Shown one piece after another: positions 1 through 10,210 of a stretch of DNA of 64,000 bases. The position numbers and the translations under genes are program-made. The notes beneath the pieces are model-generated. The model worked only from the letters and a program-made list of their open reading frames with translations. It was not told the origin of the DNA and ran no database searches. Location: NCBI RefSeq assembly GCF_018070575.1, contig NZ_JAGPXN010000009.1, forward strand, positions 62,001 through 126,000, read 5' to 3'. This DNA comes from Micromonospora sp. C31 (GTDB taxonomy: Bacteria > Actinomycetota > Actinomycetes > Mycobacteriales > Micromonosporaceae). Each line of letters begins with the position of its first letter. Position 1 is the first letter of the stretch.

Positions 1-1008
1 GGCGTGCTCGGCGGTGGGATCGGCGTCGCCCCAGGGGTAGCGGCGGGAGCGGCCGGTGGCCGGGTCCCAGCGGGCCGCCTTCTCCCACTCCGCCTCGGTC
101 GGCAGCCGCTTACCGGCCCACGCGGCGTACGCCTGCGCCTCGTGGAAGCAGACGTGCACCACCGGCTCGTCGTCGCGTACCGGCGCCCACCGCCCGAACC
201 GCCGGTAGGCCCAGCCGTCGCCGTCGCGTCGCCAGTGCATCGGCGCGACCAGCTCCGCCTCCCGGCGGTGCCGCCAGCCGGCCGGGCTCCACCAGCGCGG
301 GTCGTCGTAGCCGCCGTCGGCGATGAACTCGCGGTAGCGCCCGTTGGTCACCGGCGCCGCGTCGATGACGTACGCCGGCAGGTGCACCCGGTGGGCCGGG
401 CGCTCGTTGTCCATCGCCCACGGGTCGGTGTCGGTGCCCATGGTGAACTCGCCAGCCGGCACCAGAACCCCGGTGTCGACCCGGGCCGTCGGCTCCGGCG
501 GCGGCGGGGCGTGCAGCACCGCCGGCCCGGCGCGCAGCTGGTGGGTGGCGAGCATCGTCTCGTCGTGCTGCTGCTCGTGCTGCACGATCATGCCGAAGGC
601 GAAGCCGTCGGCGACCAGTGCCCGCTCGGTGAACGCGACCCGGTCCAGCAGGTCGAGCACCTTGTCCCGGACGGTGAGCACGTAGTCGCGGGCCTCCTGC
701 GGGGGCAGCAGCGGCAGCGCCGGGCGGTCCCGGCGGGGCTGCTTGAACGCGTCGTACAGGTCGTCGATGTCCCGCCGGACGGGTTCGCGCCCGCCCACGT
801 CCCGGACCAGCCAGAGTTCCTCCTGGTTGCCGACGTGGGCGAGGTCCCAGACCAGCGGCGACATCAGCGGCGAGTGCTGCCGCATCAGGTCGGCCTCGTC
901 GACGGTCTCGGTCAGCAGGACGGTGCGGGCGCGGGTGCGTTCCAGCTCCGCCGCGATCCGGCTGCGCAACTGTTCCGCGCCCGTCGACCGCGTGGTCGCT
1001 CCGGTCAC
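1..1008 (-). CDS. egtB: Ergothioneine sulfoxide synthase EgtB (3' end outside window)
   Basis: EgtB is the non-haem iron enzyme that joins gamma-glutamylcysteine to hercynine with O2 to form the sulfoxide intermediate of ergothioneine. The N-terminal DinB-like domain has the expected three-histidine iron site: H58 in DLAHVGNQEE and H144/H148 in HEQQHDET. It is followed by a formylglycine-generating (SUMF1-like) domain from about residue 180 (FTMGTD, APVTNGRYREF, RLPTEAEWEKAARW). The GTG start at 1008 overlaps the egtA stop by 4 nt (GTGA), so the two are translationally coupled. The frame is open to base 1, so about 100 C-terminal residues are missing, and egtC/egtD are expected beyond the edge. 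Confidence 0.93.
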   Translation of the reverse strand, partial: MTGATTRSTGAEQLRSRIAAELERTRARTVLLTETVDEADLMRQHSPLMSPLVWDLAHVGNQEELWLVRDVGGREPVRRDIDDLYDAFKQPRRDRPALPLLPPQEARDYVLTVRDKVLDLLDRVAFTERALVADGFAFGMIVQHEQQHDETMLATHQLRAGPAVLHAPPPPEPTARVDTGVLVPAGEFTMGTDTDPWAMDNERPAHRVHLPAYVIDAAPVTNGRYREFIADGGYDDPRWWSPAGWRHRREAELVAPMHWRRDGDGWAYRRFGRWAPVRDDEPVVHVCFHEAQAYAAWAGKRLPTEAEWEKAARWDPATGRSRRYPWGDADPTAEHA

Positions 1009-2237
1009 CGGTCGCTCCTCCCCGCGGCGTCCCGCCGCCGCCGTATGCCTCGGTCGAGGTCGTCGTGCAGGGCCGCCGGCAGCTCGAGCCGGGGCAGGGC
1101 CGCGAGGGCCAGGTCGAACAGGTCCGCCGCGGCGGCGGCCAGCACCGGGTCACGCAGGCCGTGGCGGGCGGCGGCGTGCCAGCGGTGCGCCACCGGCCCG
1201 GCGACGGTGCGGGCCGCCCGGACCGTGCCGGGGTCGGCGAGCAGGACGGCCAGCACCGCGAGCGGGATCGTCCAGCCCCGGCCCGGCTGCGTGTCGAGGT
1301 AGCGCAGCTCCAGGTAGCCCCGGGGCCGCACCGGCGGAAAGAGGGTGCTCACGTGGTAGTCGAGGTCGTCGGTGGTGGGCGGTCGGGGCAGCGCCCCGTC
1401 GACCCAGTCGGCGAACGTGATCCCCGGCGGCGGCGTCCAGTCGGGGCCGTCGCCACGCACGCAGAGCAGCGGCGCGGCGAGGACGTATCTGGTCCAGGCG
1501 GTGACCGGGTCGACGTCGGTCTCGGGCGTCCAGACGGGACGGGTGCGGGCCGGTTCGATGCCGTACCAGGCCGCCATCCGGGCGGACGCCCACCCGGTGT
1601 TGCGGCCGGCGTGCCGGTCGGCCGTGGCGAACGCGGCCAGCAGGGGCGGCCCGAGCGCGTGCACCGCCGCCCACCGGTCCGGCAGGTGCTCCGGCTCCCC
1701 GGCGTCCAGGCAGACCTGGAGCCCGGCGGTGCTGTACATCATCGTCCGGCCGGCCGGGCCACGTCGGTCGAAGACGTGGCGCATGGCGCGGTAGCGGGGG
1801 CCCTCCACCACCGGTCGGGGCGGCCGGTGCGGGTCTATGCCACTGCGGCCGAGGACCAGCCCGGCGGCGTCGAGCAGGCCGCTCAGCTCGGCGATGTCGC
1901 CGTCGGCCGCGTGGATGAGGGTGGCGAGTGAGGAGCGCGGCGCGGTGGAGATCTCCAACTGACCGCCGGGCTCCACGGTCACGGTGCCACCGTGCGGGAG
2001 CGGATCGGCGGGGCTCGCGCGGTCGAGGGTGCGGGGGCTGTGTCGCCCCAGGGCCGCCCGTAGCCGCTCGCCGTCGACCGGGCGGGCGGGGTCGGCGGCG
2101 TCGTGCACGGTCCATTCGAGTTCGACGCCGGTGTGCGTCGGTGGACCGGTCTTGAAGCAGATGCGCGCCAGGTGCCCCTCGGCGGCGGCGGACTCCCGCA
2201 GGACGGTGCTCCGGTCGAGTTCCGGCGATGTCACCAC
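1005..2237 (-). CDS. egtA: Glutamate-cysteine ligase EgtA
   Basis: This 410-residue protein matches the actinobacterial GCS2-type glutamate-cysteine ligase EgtA, which makes gamma-glutamylcysteine, the sulfur donor for EgtB. Diagnostic stretches are GVELEWTVHD (substrate site), PGGQLEISTAPRSSL and YLELRYLDTQPGRGW. The start was set at the tandem GTG GTG (2237/2234) because GGGAAGGGAG lies 8 nt upstream. A longer frame to 2327 exists but has no ribosome site and an unlikely N-terminus. It heads an egtA-egtB operon. Confidence 0.92.
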   Translation of the reverse strand: MVTSPELDRSTVLRESAAAEGHLARICFKTGPPTHTGVELEWTVHDAADPARPVDGERLRAALGRHSPRTLDRASPADPLPHGGTVTVEPGGQLEISTAPRSSLATLIHAADGDIAELSGLLDAAGLVLGRSGIDPHRPPRPVVEGPRYRAMRHVFDRRGPAGRTMMYSTAGLQVCLDAGEPEHLPDRWAAVHALGPPLLAAFATADRHAGRNTGWASARMAAWYGIEPARTRPVWTPETDVDPVTAWTRYVLAAPLLCVRGDGPDWTPPPGITFADWVDGALPRPPTTDDLDYHVSTLFPPVRPRGYLELRYLDTQPGRGWTIPLAVLAVLLADPGTVRAARTVAGPVAHRWHAAARHGLRDPVLAAAAADLFDLALAALPRLELPAALHDDLDRGIRRRRDAAGRSDR

Positions 2238-2439
2238 AGGACGGTCTCCCTTCCCGGCCCACTTCCGATCGGTGTCACCGTAGCGCCACCCACCGTCATC
2301 GACGAGGGCGTCGGCGGTCCCACCCATTCCTGTCTAGCAGACGAGTTCCGCGCGATCGGGCGGAACGTGCAGGCGGAGACGGCGGACCCGGTCCTCCGGG
2401 GCGTCGGCGGACCAGGCCGGCCTGGGCGGCCGCGACGGC

Positions 2440-3246
2440 TCAGTCGGCGGTCGGGCCCGGGGTCGGCGTCACCGTCGGCCCCTTCCTCGTCGACCTGCCG
2501 GGCGGCTCCTCCGCCGCCGCCTCGGGCACCAGTTCTCCGCAGAAGCCCTCGACCTGCTCCCGGCCGCCCGCCGCGGTCACCAGGCCGGCGAACGAGGGGG
2601 TGTCCAGCGCCTTCTCCCGCTGCGCCGGCTGCTTGGCCAGGTATGCCCGGCAGAGGCCGTGCAGGTGTTCGGCACGCGGCTCCGGCGTCCCCGGCGGGTT
2701 GCCGGCGGTGGTGCCGGCACCGGGTGCGTCCGAGGTGGGGACGGTGGAAGGGCCGGGCGGGATCCCGGTGGCGGAAGGGCCGGACGGGATCCCGGTGGGG
2801 TGGCCGCCGCCGGTGGCTGCGGTCGGCCCGTCCTGTCCCGGCCCGGTGGTGGCCGGCTCCGTGGTCTGCGGCGCCGGGGTGGCGGGGCGCGGCGGCGGGT
2901 CGTCGGCCCGGTCGAGCGCGCCGGCCGCGAGGGCGGCGCCCGCGGTCGCGGTGACCGCGATGCCCGCGCCCCAGGCCACGGCGCCGGCGGTGAACCGGCG
3001 GCGCCGTGGCGACGGGACCTTCCCGGCGGCGGGTCCGGCCGCCCGGGCCGCCCGGAAAGCGGCCACCGCGGCCTCCTCGCCGGCCAGTTCGTCGGGGCGG
3101 GCGGGCGCGGCGGCGGCGGAGAGCAGGCGGCTGAGCGGCTCGGAACCGTCGGTGCCCGGTGCACGGGGGGTGCCCGTGCGCGCCGCGTCGAGGAGCCGGT
3201 CGGACGCGCCGCGGTCGGCGGGCCGCTCGGTCCTGCGGAAGAACAT
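2440..3246 (-). CDS. Single-pass membrane protein downstream of the sigma factor
   Basis: A 268-residue protein of unknown function. The first ~80 residues (RRTERPADRG onward) are cytoplasmic-like, a single hydrophobic segment follows (AVAWGAGIAVTATAGAALAA, about residues 95-115), then a long Pro/Gly/Thr-rich outside linker and a C-terminal helical part with two cysteines (LHGLCRAYL, GFCGELV). The ATG at 3246 has GAGGGG 7 nt upstream. It starts 16 nt after the sigma-factor stop, so the two form an operon. Position and topology suggest an anti-sigma-like or sigma-regulon membrane partner, but no zinc-binding anti-sigma motif (HxxxCxxC) is present, so this is only an inference. Confidence 0.75.
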   Translation of the reverse strand: MFFRRTERPADRGASDRLLDAARTGTPRAPGTDGSEPLSRLLSAAAAPARPDELAGEEAAVAAFRAARAAGPAAGKVPSPRRRRFTAGAVAWGAGIAVTATAGAALAAGALDRADDPPPRPATPAPQTTEPATTGPGQDGPTAATGGGHPTGIPSGPSATGIPPGPSTVPTSDAPGAGTTAGNPPGTPEPRAEHLHGLCRAYLAKQPAQREKALDTPSFAGLVTAAGGREQVEGFCGELVPEAAAEEPPGRSTRKGPTVTPTPGPTAD

Positions 3247-3262
3247 CCTGAGTCCCCTCACG

Positions 3263-3892
3263 TCAGCCGTCCGCCGGCTCGGCGTGCGACGCCTGCCGCC
3301 TGCCGGTACGCGGTCGGGGCGGCGCGGCGGCATCGGGGGCGACGGGCGACCGGGTCGGGTCGTAGCGTTCCATCAGGGCGGCGAGCCGGCGCAGGCCCCG
3401 GTGGGCGGCGGTGCGTACGGCTCCGGGCCGGCGACCGAGCACCCGCCCGGCGGTCTCGGCGTCGAGCCCGACGACCGCGCGCAGCAGGACGGCCTCGGCC
3501 TCGCGGGGCGGCAGGGTGGCGATCAGCGCGAGCGCCGCCTCGGTGCCGATCGTCTCACCCGCCCGTTCGGCGGTGTCGGCGTCACCTGCCAGTTCGGCGA
3601 GCGCCTGCACCGGCACCGGCAGCGACGGACGTCGGCGTTGCCGGCGCAGGTGGTCCATGGCCCGGTTGCGGGCGATGGTGACGGCCCACGCCCGGAACTC
3701 GCCACCGGTGAAACTGGGCAGGTCACGGGAGATCTGCAACCAGGTCTCGGAGGCGACGTCCTCGGCGTCCGCGCCGACCAGGGCGGTCAGGTAACGGAGC
3801 AGACCGGGCTGGAGGCTGCGGTAGAGGAAGCGGAAGGCATCCTCGTCGCCGGCCTGTGCCGCCACGACGGCCTCGTTCAGCTCACCCGCCAT
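3263..3892 (-). CDS. RNA polymerase sigma-70 family (ECF-type) factor
   Basis: A 209-residue ECF-like sigma factor with region 2 (DAFRFLYRSLQPGLLRYLTA, EDVASETWLQI, FRAWAVTIARNRAMDHLRR) and region 4 (LPPREAEAVLLRAVVGLDAE, GRRPGAVRTAAHRGLRRL). Region 4 carries the helix-turn-helix that reads the -35 element. The ATG at 3892 was chosen over in-frame GTGs at 3964 to 3931 because it places region 2 close to the N-terminus, as in the family. The upstream ribosome site is weak (GGAAG). A Pro/Arg-rich tail of about 25 residues follows region 4. The target regulon is unknown. Confidence 0.9.
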   Translation of the reverse strand: MAGELNEAVVAAQAGDEDAFRFLYRSLQPGLLRYLTALVGADAEDVASETWLQISRDLPSFTGGEFRAWAVTIARNRAMDHLRRQRRRPSLPVPVQALAELAGDADTAERAGETIGTEAALALIATLPPREAEAVLLRAVVGLDAETAGRVLGRRPGAVRTAAHRGLRRLAALMERYDPTRSPVAPDAAAPPRPRTGRRQASHAEPADG

Positions 3893-4439
3893 GTGGCCGT
3901 CGCTTCCGTCCCGTGGATCCGCGCAGGCGACGCACACCGAGGTGGGCGTGCGCGAGGCAAGCACGGCCCGGCAACCGGACCTGATCCCGCACCCTCAGCC
4001 CCCCGCTGACCTGGTTCACGCCCGGGACCGCTTCGCCCGGACGGCACGTCCGGGCGCCTGCCGTGCCGGCGCGGCAGTTGGCGCAGGTGCCGCGGCGACT
4101 TCGTGGGGCGGGCCCGAGTCGGGCTAACGCTAGGAGGGCCGCGCCGATCGGGCAAGCCCGCTCGGGGGATAAAAGAGTGAGAATTATCTAGCCGTTCGGC
4201 CGGCCCGTCGCCGTAACATCGCGACGGCCCGGGACGCTGCGCCGACCAGCGGTCACCCACGACGGCGCATTCGACCAGCTTAGGGCCCACCCGGGAGGAG
4301 TACCGTCACACCCAGTCCACGGCCCGTCACAGCGCATCCGAGGCGGGTCCGGCCGCGCCGCACCCACCTCGCGCCCGGTGCGGGCGGGGCCGGCGACGGG
4401 CGATGCGCCGATCTCAGGCGGTCTGGGTACGGTGGTGCT
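3893..4439. other. Divergent intergenic region, sigma factor / Ser-Thr kinase
   Basis: About 550 bp between two divergent genes with no convincing coding potential. It holds an unusually A/T-rich island near 4167-4195 (ataaaagagtgagaattat), which in this genome is likely promoter DNA for the minus-strand sigma gene. A TANNNT hexamer lies directly in front of the kinase start. No repeat or RNA gene was recognised. Confidence 0.5.
4428..4433 (+). promoter_or_regulatory. -10 element for leaderless kinase gene
   Basis: TACGGT is followed by exactly 6 nt and then the GTG start at 4440, with no Shine-Dalgarno sequence. This is the geometry of a leaderless actinobacterial transcript starting at the GTG. 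Confidence 0.6.
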
Positions 4440-5792
4440 GTGTTGTCATCGGAGGTCGTACTCAGCGGTCGCTACCGCCTGGACGAGCGTGTCGCCACGG
4501 GCGGCATGGGCGACGTCTGGCGGGGCAAGGACCTCGTCCTCGGCCGGCAGGTCGCGGTCAAGGTCCTGCTGCCGGCGCTGGTCTCCGACCCCGACTTCAT
4601 CGCCCGCTTCCGCGCCGAGGCCCGGATCATGGCCGCCCTGCGCCACCCGGGCATCGTCCAGGTCTTCGACTGTGGCGAGGACGACCTGCCCGACGGCAGC
4701 CACGCCGACTACCTGGTCATGGAGTTCGTGACCGGGCAGCCGCTGTCCAAGCGCATCGAGGCCGCCGGGCGCCTCGACGTGGCCGAGACGATGGGCATGG
4801 TCGCGCAGGTCGCGCAGGCGCTGCACGCCGCGCACCTCGGCGGGATCGTGCACCGCGACGTCAAACCCAGCAACCTGCTGGTGCAGGAGGACGGCAGCGT
4901 CGTGCTGGTCGACTTCGGCGTCGCCCGGTCGACCAACGTCACCAGCATCACCAGCACGAACGCGGTGCCCGGCACCGCGCTCTACATGGCGCCGGAACAG
5001 GCCGCCGGCCGGCCGGTGTCCGGCGCGACGGACATCTACGCCCTCGGCGCCGTGGCCTACTGCTGTCTCAGCGGCAGCCCGCCGTTCACCGGCGACAACC
5101 CCTTGCAGGTCGCCGTGCGCCACCTCGATGACGAGCCGCCGGAGTTGCCGCACGACGTCCCGGAGGCGGTCCGGGCGCTGGTCTCCCGCGCCCTGGCCAA
5201 GGATCCGGCCGACCGGTTCGGCAGCGGCGCGGCGATGGCCGAGGCCGCGCGGGCCGCCGTGTCCGACCCTGCCGGGACCACCGCCATGGTGCCCGCGGCG
5301 GCGGGCGGCGTGGACCCGGGCACCCGCACCGACATGCCGGCCGTCGCGACCGTGGCCCGGCGCAGGCGTCGCGGCACCCTCGTCGGCGCCGCGGCGGCGG
5401 TGCTGGTGGCGCTGGCCGGGCTCGGCGCGGCACTCGGCGCGTCGCGCGAGGCCGACGCGCCGGCGGTCGAGGTGCCGCAGGCGACCACCCCGGCCGCCGA
5501 GCCGAGCGGTGCCGCGCAGGCCCCGCCGGAGCAGGACGACGCGCCCGTCAACCCCGGCCGGCCGTTCCGGCCCACCGGCTCCACCTCCAGCCCTTCGCCG
5601 TCGGCCACCACGCCCCCGGTCTCTCCCCAGCCCAGCGGGTCGGTCGCGCCGGAGTCGCCGGAGCCCAGCGGCACCCCCGACCCGCCGGGCCCGTCGCCCA
5701 GCACCGCCGTCCCGACGCAGAGCACGCCGCCGGCGGAGCCGACCCAGACGCAGAGCACGCCGGGCGAGCCGGCCAACCCGCCGGAGGGCTGA
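4440..5792 (+). CDS. Membrane Ser/Thr protein kinase (PknB-like)
   Basis: A 450-residue Hanks-type kinase. The catalytic domain (about residues 12-275) has the Gly-rich loop VATGGMGDVW, the ATP lysine K41 in VAVKVLL, HRDVKPSN, VDFGVA and MAPEQAAG. It is followed by a juxtamembrane linker, one membrane span (LVGAAAAVLVALAGLGAALG) and an extracellular Pro/Ser/Thr-rich tail of about 115 residues. No PASTA repeats are present, so the outside ligand, if any, differs from PknB. The activation loop contains a Ser/Thr-rich run (RSTNVTSITSTN) suited to autophosphorylation. The gene stands alone, divergent from the sigma operon. Confidence 0.92.
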   Translation: MLSSEVVLSGRYRLDERVATGGMGDVWRGKDLVLGRQVAVKVLLPALVSDPDFIARFRAEARIMAALRHPGIVQVFDCGEDDLPDGSHADYLVMEFVTGQPLSKRIEAAGRLDVAETMGMVAQVAQALHAAHLGGIVHRDVKPSNLLVQEDGSVVLVDFGVARSTNVTSITSTNAVPGTALYMAPEQAAGRPVSGATDIYALGAVAYCCLSGSPPFTGDNPLQVAVRHLDDEPPELPHDVPEAVRALVSRALAKDPADRFGSGAAMAEAARAAVSDPAGTTAMVPAAAGGVDPGTRTDMPAVATVARRRRRGTLVGAAAAVLVALAGLGAALGASREADAPAVEVPQATTPAAEPSGAAQAPPEQDDAPVNPGRPFRPTGSTSSPSPSATTPPVSPQPSGSVAPESPEPSGTPDPPGPSPSTAVPTQSTPPAEPTQTQSTPGEPANPPEG

Positions 5793-5935
5793 ACCGCCCA
5801 CGGTCCGCCGCCCGGCTCCTCGGAAACGCCCGAGCACGTGGCGCAGCGGGTCATGCCCGGGCTGAACCGCTGTCTCGGCCCGGTGGTGCAGCGCCCGTAG
5901 GCTGCGCCCCGAGCCCGGGTCGGACGCCCGCCTGG

Positions 5936-6628
5936 TCACGCCAGCAGTTCGCGCATCCGGTCGATCTCGACGGTCTGCTCGGTGGCGACGGAGTTGGCGA
6001 ACTCCGACAGGGTGAGGTCGGAGCCGACCTTGAGCAGATCCGTGGCCATCTGCACCGCGCCCTGGTGGTGCGCCGTCATCATCCGCACGAAGAGCCGGTC
6101 GAATCCGGCGCCCCGCGCCGCCGCGAGCTGCCGGATCGCCTCGGGCGTCTGCATGCCCCGCATGCTGCCGTGGTCGTGCCCGGCCACGTCGGTGGAGAGC
6201 CCGCGAGCCTGCAACCAGCCCCGCATCATGCCGATCTCCGGCCCCTGGCTGGCGCGGATCCGCTCGGCGAGGGCGCGCAGGGACGGGTCGGCGGCGCGGT
6301 CGCCGGCCAGCTCCGCCATCTCCAGCGCCTGGGCGTGGTGCGGGATCATCATCCGGACGAACCAGACGTCCATCGAGTTGTGCCGGGACGCGGCCGCGCC
6401 GCGCAGCTCCTCGGCGGGCCGGATCGCGGCGGTCTCACCGGGACGACCGGGAACGATCACCGGGGGCTGGCTCGGGCCGGCCGGGGCGGGCGTCGTGGCG
6501 GGGGCGGCGACCTGCCCCGCCGGAGTCGCGGTCGAGCCGCCACCTGGGCGGAAAACGGCGACGACCACCACCGCCAGCAGGAACGCGGATATGACGACGG
6601 TCAGGGTCCGCGTACGGCGGCTGGTCAT
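5936..6628 (-). CDS. DUF305 family secreted/membrane-anchored protein
   Basis: A 230-residue protein with an N-terminal membrane anchor (VVISAFLLAVVVVAVF), a Pro/Ala linker and a tandem DUF305 domain. DUF305 is a ferritin-like four-helix fold with the paired motifs MMIPHHAQALEMA and MMTAHHQGAVQMA. The HH pairs, plus MRGM/HDHGSM, suggest metal binding; copper is often proposed for the family. The ATG at 6628 has GGGGGGAG upstream. It is divergent from the LVIVD gene and shares a CRP-like site with it. Function beyond a probable metal-related role outside the membrane is unknown. Confidence 0.85.
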   Translation of the reverse strand: MTSRRTRTLTVVISAFLLAVVVVAVFRPGGGSTATPAGQVAAPATTPAPAGPSQPPVIVPGRPGETAAIRPAEELRGAAASRHNSMDVWFVRMMIPHHAQALEMAELAGDRAADPSLRALAERIRASQGPEIGMMRGWLQARGLSTDVAGHDHGSMRGMQTPEAIRQLAAARGAGFDRLFVRMMTAHHQGAVQMATDLLKVGSDLTLSEFANSVATEQTVEIDRMRELLA

Positions 6629-6658
6629 GGGCCACTCCCCCCGATAGAGGTCAAGGCG

Positions 6659-6664
6659 ATGCTA
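6659..6664 (-). promoter_or_regulatory. Candidate -10 element for the DUF305 gene
   Basis: Read on the minus strand this is TAGCAT, giving a predicted start near 6652-6653 and a leader of about 24 nt carrying the ribosome site. The CRP-like site centre lies about 42 nt upstream of that start. Confidence 0.4.
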
Positions 6665-6686
6665 TCCATCGACCGACACACATTTG

Positions 6687-6702
6687 TGTGACCTGCATCA
6701 CA
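6687..6702. promoter_or_regulatory. CRP/FNR-family binding site (TGTGA-N6-TCACA)
   Basis: The sequence TGTGACCTGCATCACA is an exact match to the 16-bp two-fold consensus of cAMP receptor protein family regulators (CRP, GlxR, mycobacterial Rv3676). It sits in the divergent DUF305/LVIVD intergenic region. Its centre (6694.5) is about 41.5 nt from the predicted start of each flanking gene, the class II activator position. A second inverted repeat, CACACA-TT-TGTGTG, overlaps its left edge. Confidence 0.7.
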
Positions 6703-6723
6703 TCGATGGAACTCATCGGATTG

Positions 6724-6729
6724 TAAGGT
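6724..6729 (+). promoter_or_regulatory. Candidate -10 element for the LVIVD gene
   Basis: TAAGGT, with a predicted start near 6736, places the CRP-like site at -41.5. The leader to the ATG at 6767 is about 31 nt and contains GAAGGG. Confidence 0.4.
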
Positions 6730-6766
6730 GTCCACAATCGTCATCCCCTTGCGAAGGGCGTCGCCG

Positions 6767-8218
<1,452 letters not shown>

Positions 8219-8232
8219 TCGCCTCGCACGCC

Positions 8233-8264
8233 GACGGGCCCGACCCCGCAGGGTCGGGCCCGTC
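8233..8264 (+). terminator. Rho-independent-type hairpin after LVIVD gene
   Basis: Perfect 14-bp stem GACGGGCCCGACCC with a CGCA loop, 14 nt after the stop. The DUF2188 gene converges from the other side, so it may act in both directions. There is no T-tract, as is usual in this group. Confidence 0.8.
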
Positions 8265-8290
8265 CGTGTCCGGGTCGGACGCGGCGGCGG

Positions 8291-8512
8291 TCAGCCGGCC
8301 GGCGGGTACGGGTCGTTCTGGTAGGTGTACTCCGTCTCGATCCTGCCGTCGGAGGTGTGCACGACGAGCTGGCTCGGCTCGTTGCCGTGCGCCTCCCGGC
8401 GCCCCGCCTCGACGGCGAGCTGCTTGGTGTCGAACATGCCGACCACCTGGCTGCCCTGCTCGACCTTCCAGCCGCCACCGTTCGGTACGACGTGGTATTG
8501 ATTGCGCTTCAT
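8291..8512 (-). CDS. DUF2188-family small protein
   Basis: A 73-residue protein starting KRNQYHVVPNGGGWKVEQGS, the typical DUF2188 opening, followed by a helix (DTKQLAVEAGRREAHGN) and a final strand (SQLVVHTSDGRIETEYTY). DUF2188 proteins are small cytoplasmic alpha/beta proteins of unknown function, often linked to stress. The ATG at 8512 fits the family start; a GTG at 8521 has GAGAGG only 3 nt ahead and is a possible alternative. Confidence 0.8.
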   Translation of the reverse strand: MKRNQYHVVPNGGGWKVEQGSQVVGMFDTKQLAVEAGRREAHGNEPSQLVVHTSDGRIETEYTYQNDPYPPAG

Positions 8513-8594
8513 GTCATTCACCCGCCTCTCGGTCAGGATTCCGGGATACCCGGGCCCTGTCGGCGGAAAACCCTCCCTGGTGGACGGCTCCCGG

Positions 8595-10205
8595 TCAGCC
8601 CGGCAGCGGCGCCTCGTCGCCCCGGGTGCGGCGCGGCCCCACCAGCCGGCGCACCATCGGGGCGGCGTTCCACTTCGCCGCGCCCACCAGGTCGCGGGCG
8701 TGTTCCAGCACCGTGTAGTCGGGCCGGGCCCGGCCGTCGGCGATGGCCCGGTCCAGGTCGTTGCCGCACCGGGTCAACACGTTGTCGAAGTCGCGGCGCA
8801 CCGGTTCGAGCAGGTGGTAGCCGAACGAGCGGTGCAGCCGGGCGAAGAGCGGCTTGTAGAGCCGGGCCCGCTCGTGCAGTCCCGAGGAGTACGACATGGG
8901 ATTCTTCGGCCGACGCCGGACGTAGTCCGGCAGCAGGTCGGCGAAGGCCCGCCGGACGATCCACTTCTCCTGCCCGTCGCGCATCTTCAGCCCGACCGGC
9001 AGCCGCATCGCCAGCTCGACCAGGCTCAGGTCGAGAAACGGCACGCGGGCCTCCACCCCGTGCCCCATGCCGGCCCGGTCGACGCGCTGCAACTCCGTAC
9101 GGCAGAGGTTTCGGATCTTGTGCAGGAAGAGCCGGCGGGACGCCTCGGGGCCGACCTCGTGGTACATCGGGTAGCCGCCGAACAGCTCGTCCGAGCCGTC
9201 CCCGGTGAGCGCCACCTTCACGCCCAGCTCGCGCAGCCGGCGGAACAGCGGCACGGTGACCACCGCGTTGATGATGTCGCCGTACTCGGTCAGCTCGGAC
9301 ATCCGGATGGTCTCCCGGATGTCGGCCAGCCGGATGTCGCGGGGGCGCAGCTCGACCACCTCGTGCGGCACCCCCAGGTCCTTCGCGAGCCGCCGCGCGT
9401 ACGCGACGTCGGGGCTGTCCGGCACGCCGACCGTGACGGCGACGCAGTCGGGGTGCATCTCGCGTACGTGCAGCAGGGCCAGCGAGCTGTCCAACCCGCC
9501 GGAGAGCACCACCCCCACGGTGAGGTCCGTGTCCACCCGCATCCGGATGCTGTCGGTGAGGGCGGCACGGACGAGCAGGGCGGCCTCGTCCGGGTCGTCC
9601 ACCACCGGCAGCCCGTCACCGAGGGTCAGCAGGTCGACGTACGCGCGCAGCCGGACCGACCCGTCGGGCTCGGCCCAGCCGTGGTGCCCGGGCGGCACCT
9701 CGACGATCGGGGCGCGGTGCCCGACCAGCGCCTTGACCTCGCTGGCGACGTGCAGGCAGCCGGGCGTCCGGGTCCAGTACAACGGCTTGACGCCGAGCGC
9801 GTCCCGCACCAGGTAGGCCCGGCCGGTGGCCCGTTCCACGACGGCGAAGGCGTACTCGCCGCGCAGCCGGGTCACCATGCCCTCGCCCCACCGCAGGAAC
9901 GCCGCGAGCACCACCTCGGTGTCGCTGGTGCTGCGGAAGCGGTGCCCGAGCCGGACGAGTTCGGCGCGCAGCTCGTGGTGGTTGAAGACCTCGCCGTTGT
10001 AGCAGAGCAGCCACCGCTCGTCGGAGGAGACCCATGGCTGTACGGCGCGTTCGGGGTCCACGATCCGCAGCCGACGGGTGCCGGTGAGCAGGCCGTTCTC
10101 GTAGCGGGTCTCGGTGACCTCGCCGCGTGGGGCGAGGGTGGCGAGCATCCGCCGGAAGATCGTCGGGTCGGCCTCGGGGCCGAGGCTCAACGCGATGCCA
10201 CACAT
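8595..10205 (-). CDS. asnB: Asparagine synthetase (glutamine-hydrolysing)
   Basis: A 536-residue class II glutamine amidotransferase. The N-terminal Cys2 nucleophile is in MCGIALSLG and the glutaminase site includes CYNGEVFNH. The synthetase domain carries the PP-loop VVLSGGLDSSLAL and TGDGSDELFGGYP. It adenylates aspartate and transfers ammonia from glutamine. It is shorter than the roughly 600-residue AsnB type and ends in a basic tail. The intact Cys2 argues against a lasso-peptide cyclase. The start lies 5 nt after the stop of the M15-like gene, so they form a two-gene operon; an amide-forming role in cell-wall or metabolite chemistry is possible. Confidence 0.9.
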   Translation of the reverse strand: MCGIALSLGPEADPTIFRRMLATLAPRGEVTETRYENGLLTGTRRLRIVDPERAVQPWVSSDERWLLCYNGEVFNHHELRAELVRLGHRFRSTSDTEVVLAAFLRWGEGMVTRLRGEYAFAVVERATGRAYLVRDALGVKPLYWTRTPGCLHVASEVKALVGHRAPIVEVPPGHHGWAEPDGSVRLRAYVDLLTLGDGLPVVDDPDEAALLVRAALTDSIRMRVDTDLTVGVVLSGGLDSSLALLHVREMHPDCVAVTVGVPDSPDVAYARRLAKDLGVPHEVVELRPRDIRLADIRETIRMSELTEYGDIINAVVTVPLFRRLRELGVKVALTGDGSDELFGGYPMYHEVGPEASRRLFLHKIRNLCRTELQRVDRAGMGHGVEARVPFLDLSLVELAMRLPVGLKMRDGQEKWIVRRAFADLLPDYVRRRPKNPMSYSSGLHERARLYKPLFARLHRSFGYHLLEPVRRDFDNVLTRCGNDLDRAIADGRARPDYTVLEHARDLVGAAKWNAAPMVRRLVGPRRTRGDEAPLPG

Positions 10206-10210
10206 CGGGC

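Noticed and set aside
8595..10205. Lasso-peptide cyclase instead of asparagine synthetase
   Set aside because: The glutaminase Cys2 and full N-terminal domain are intact and no precursor or protease/RRE genes are nearby.
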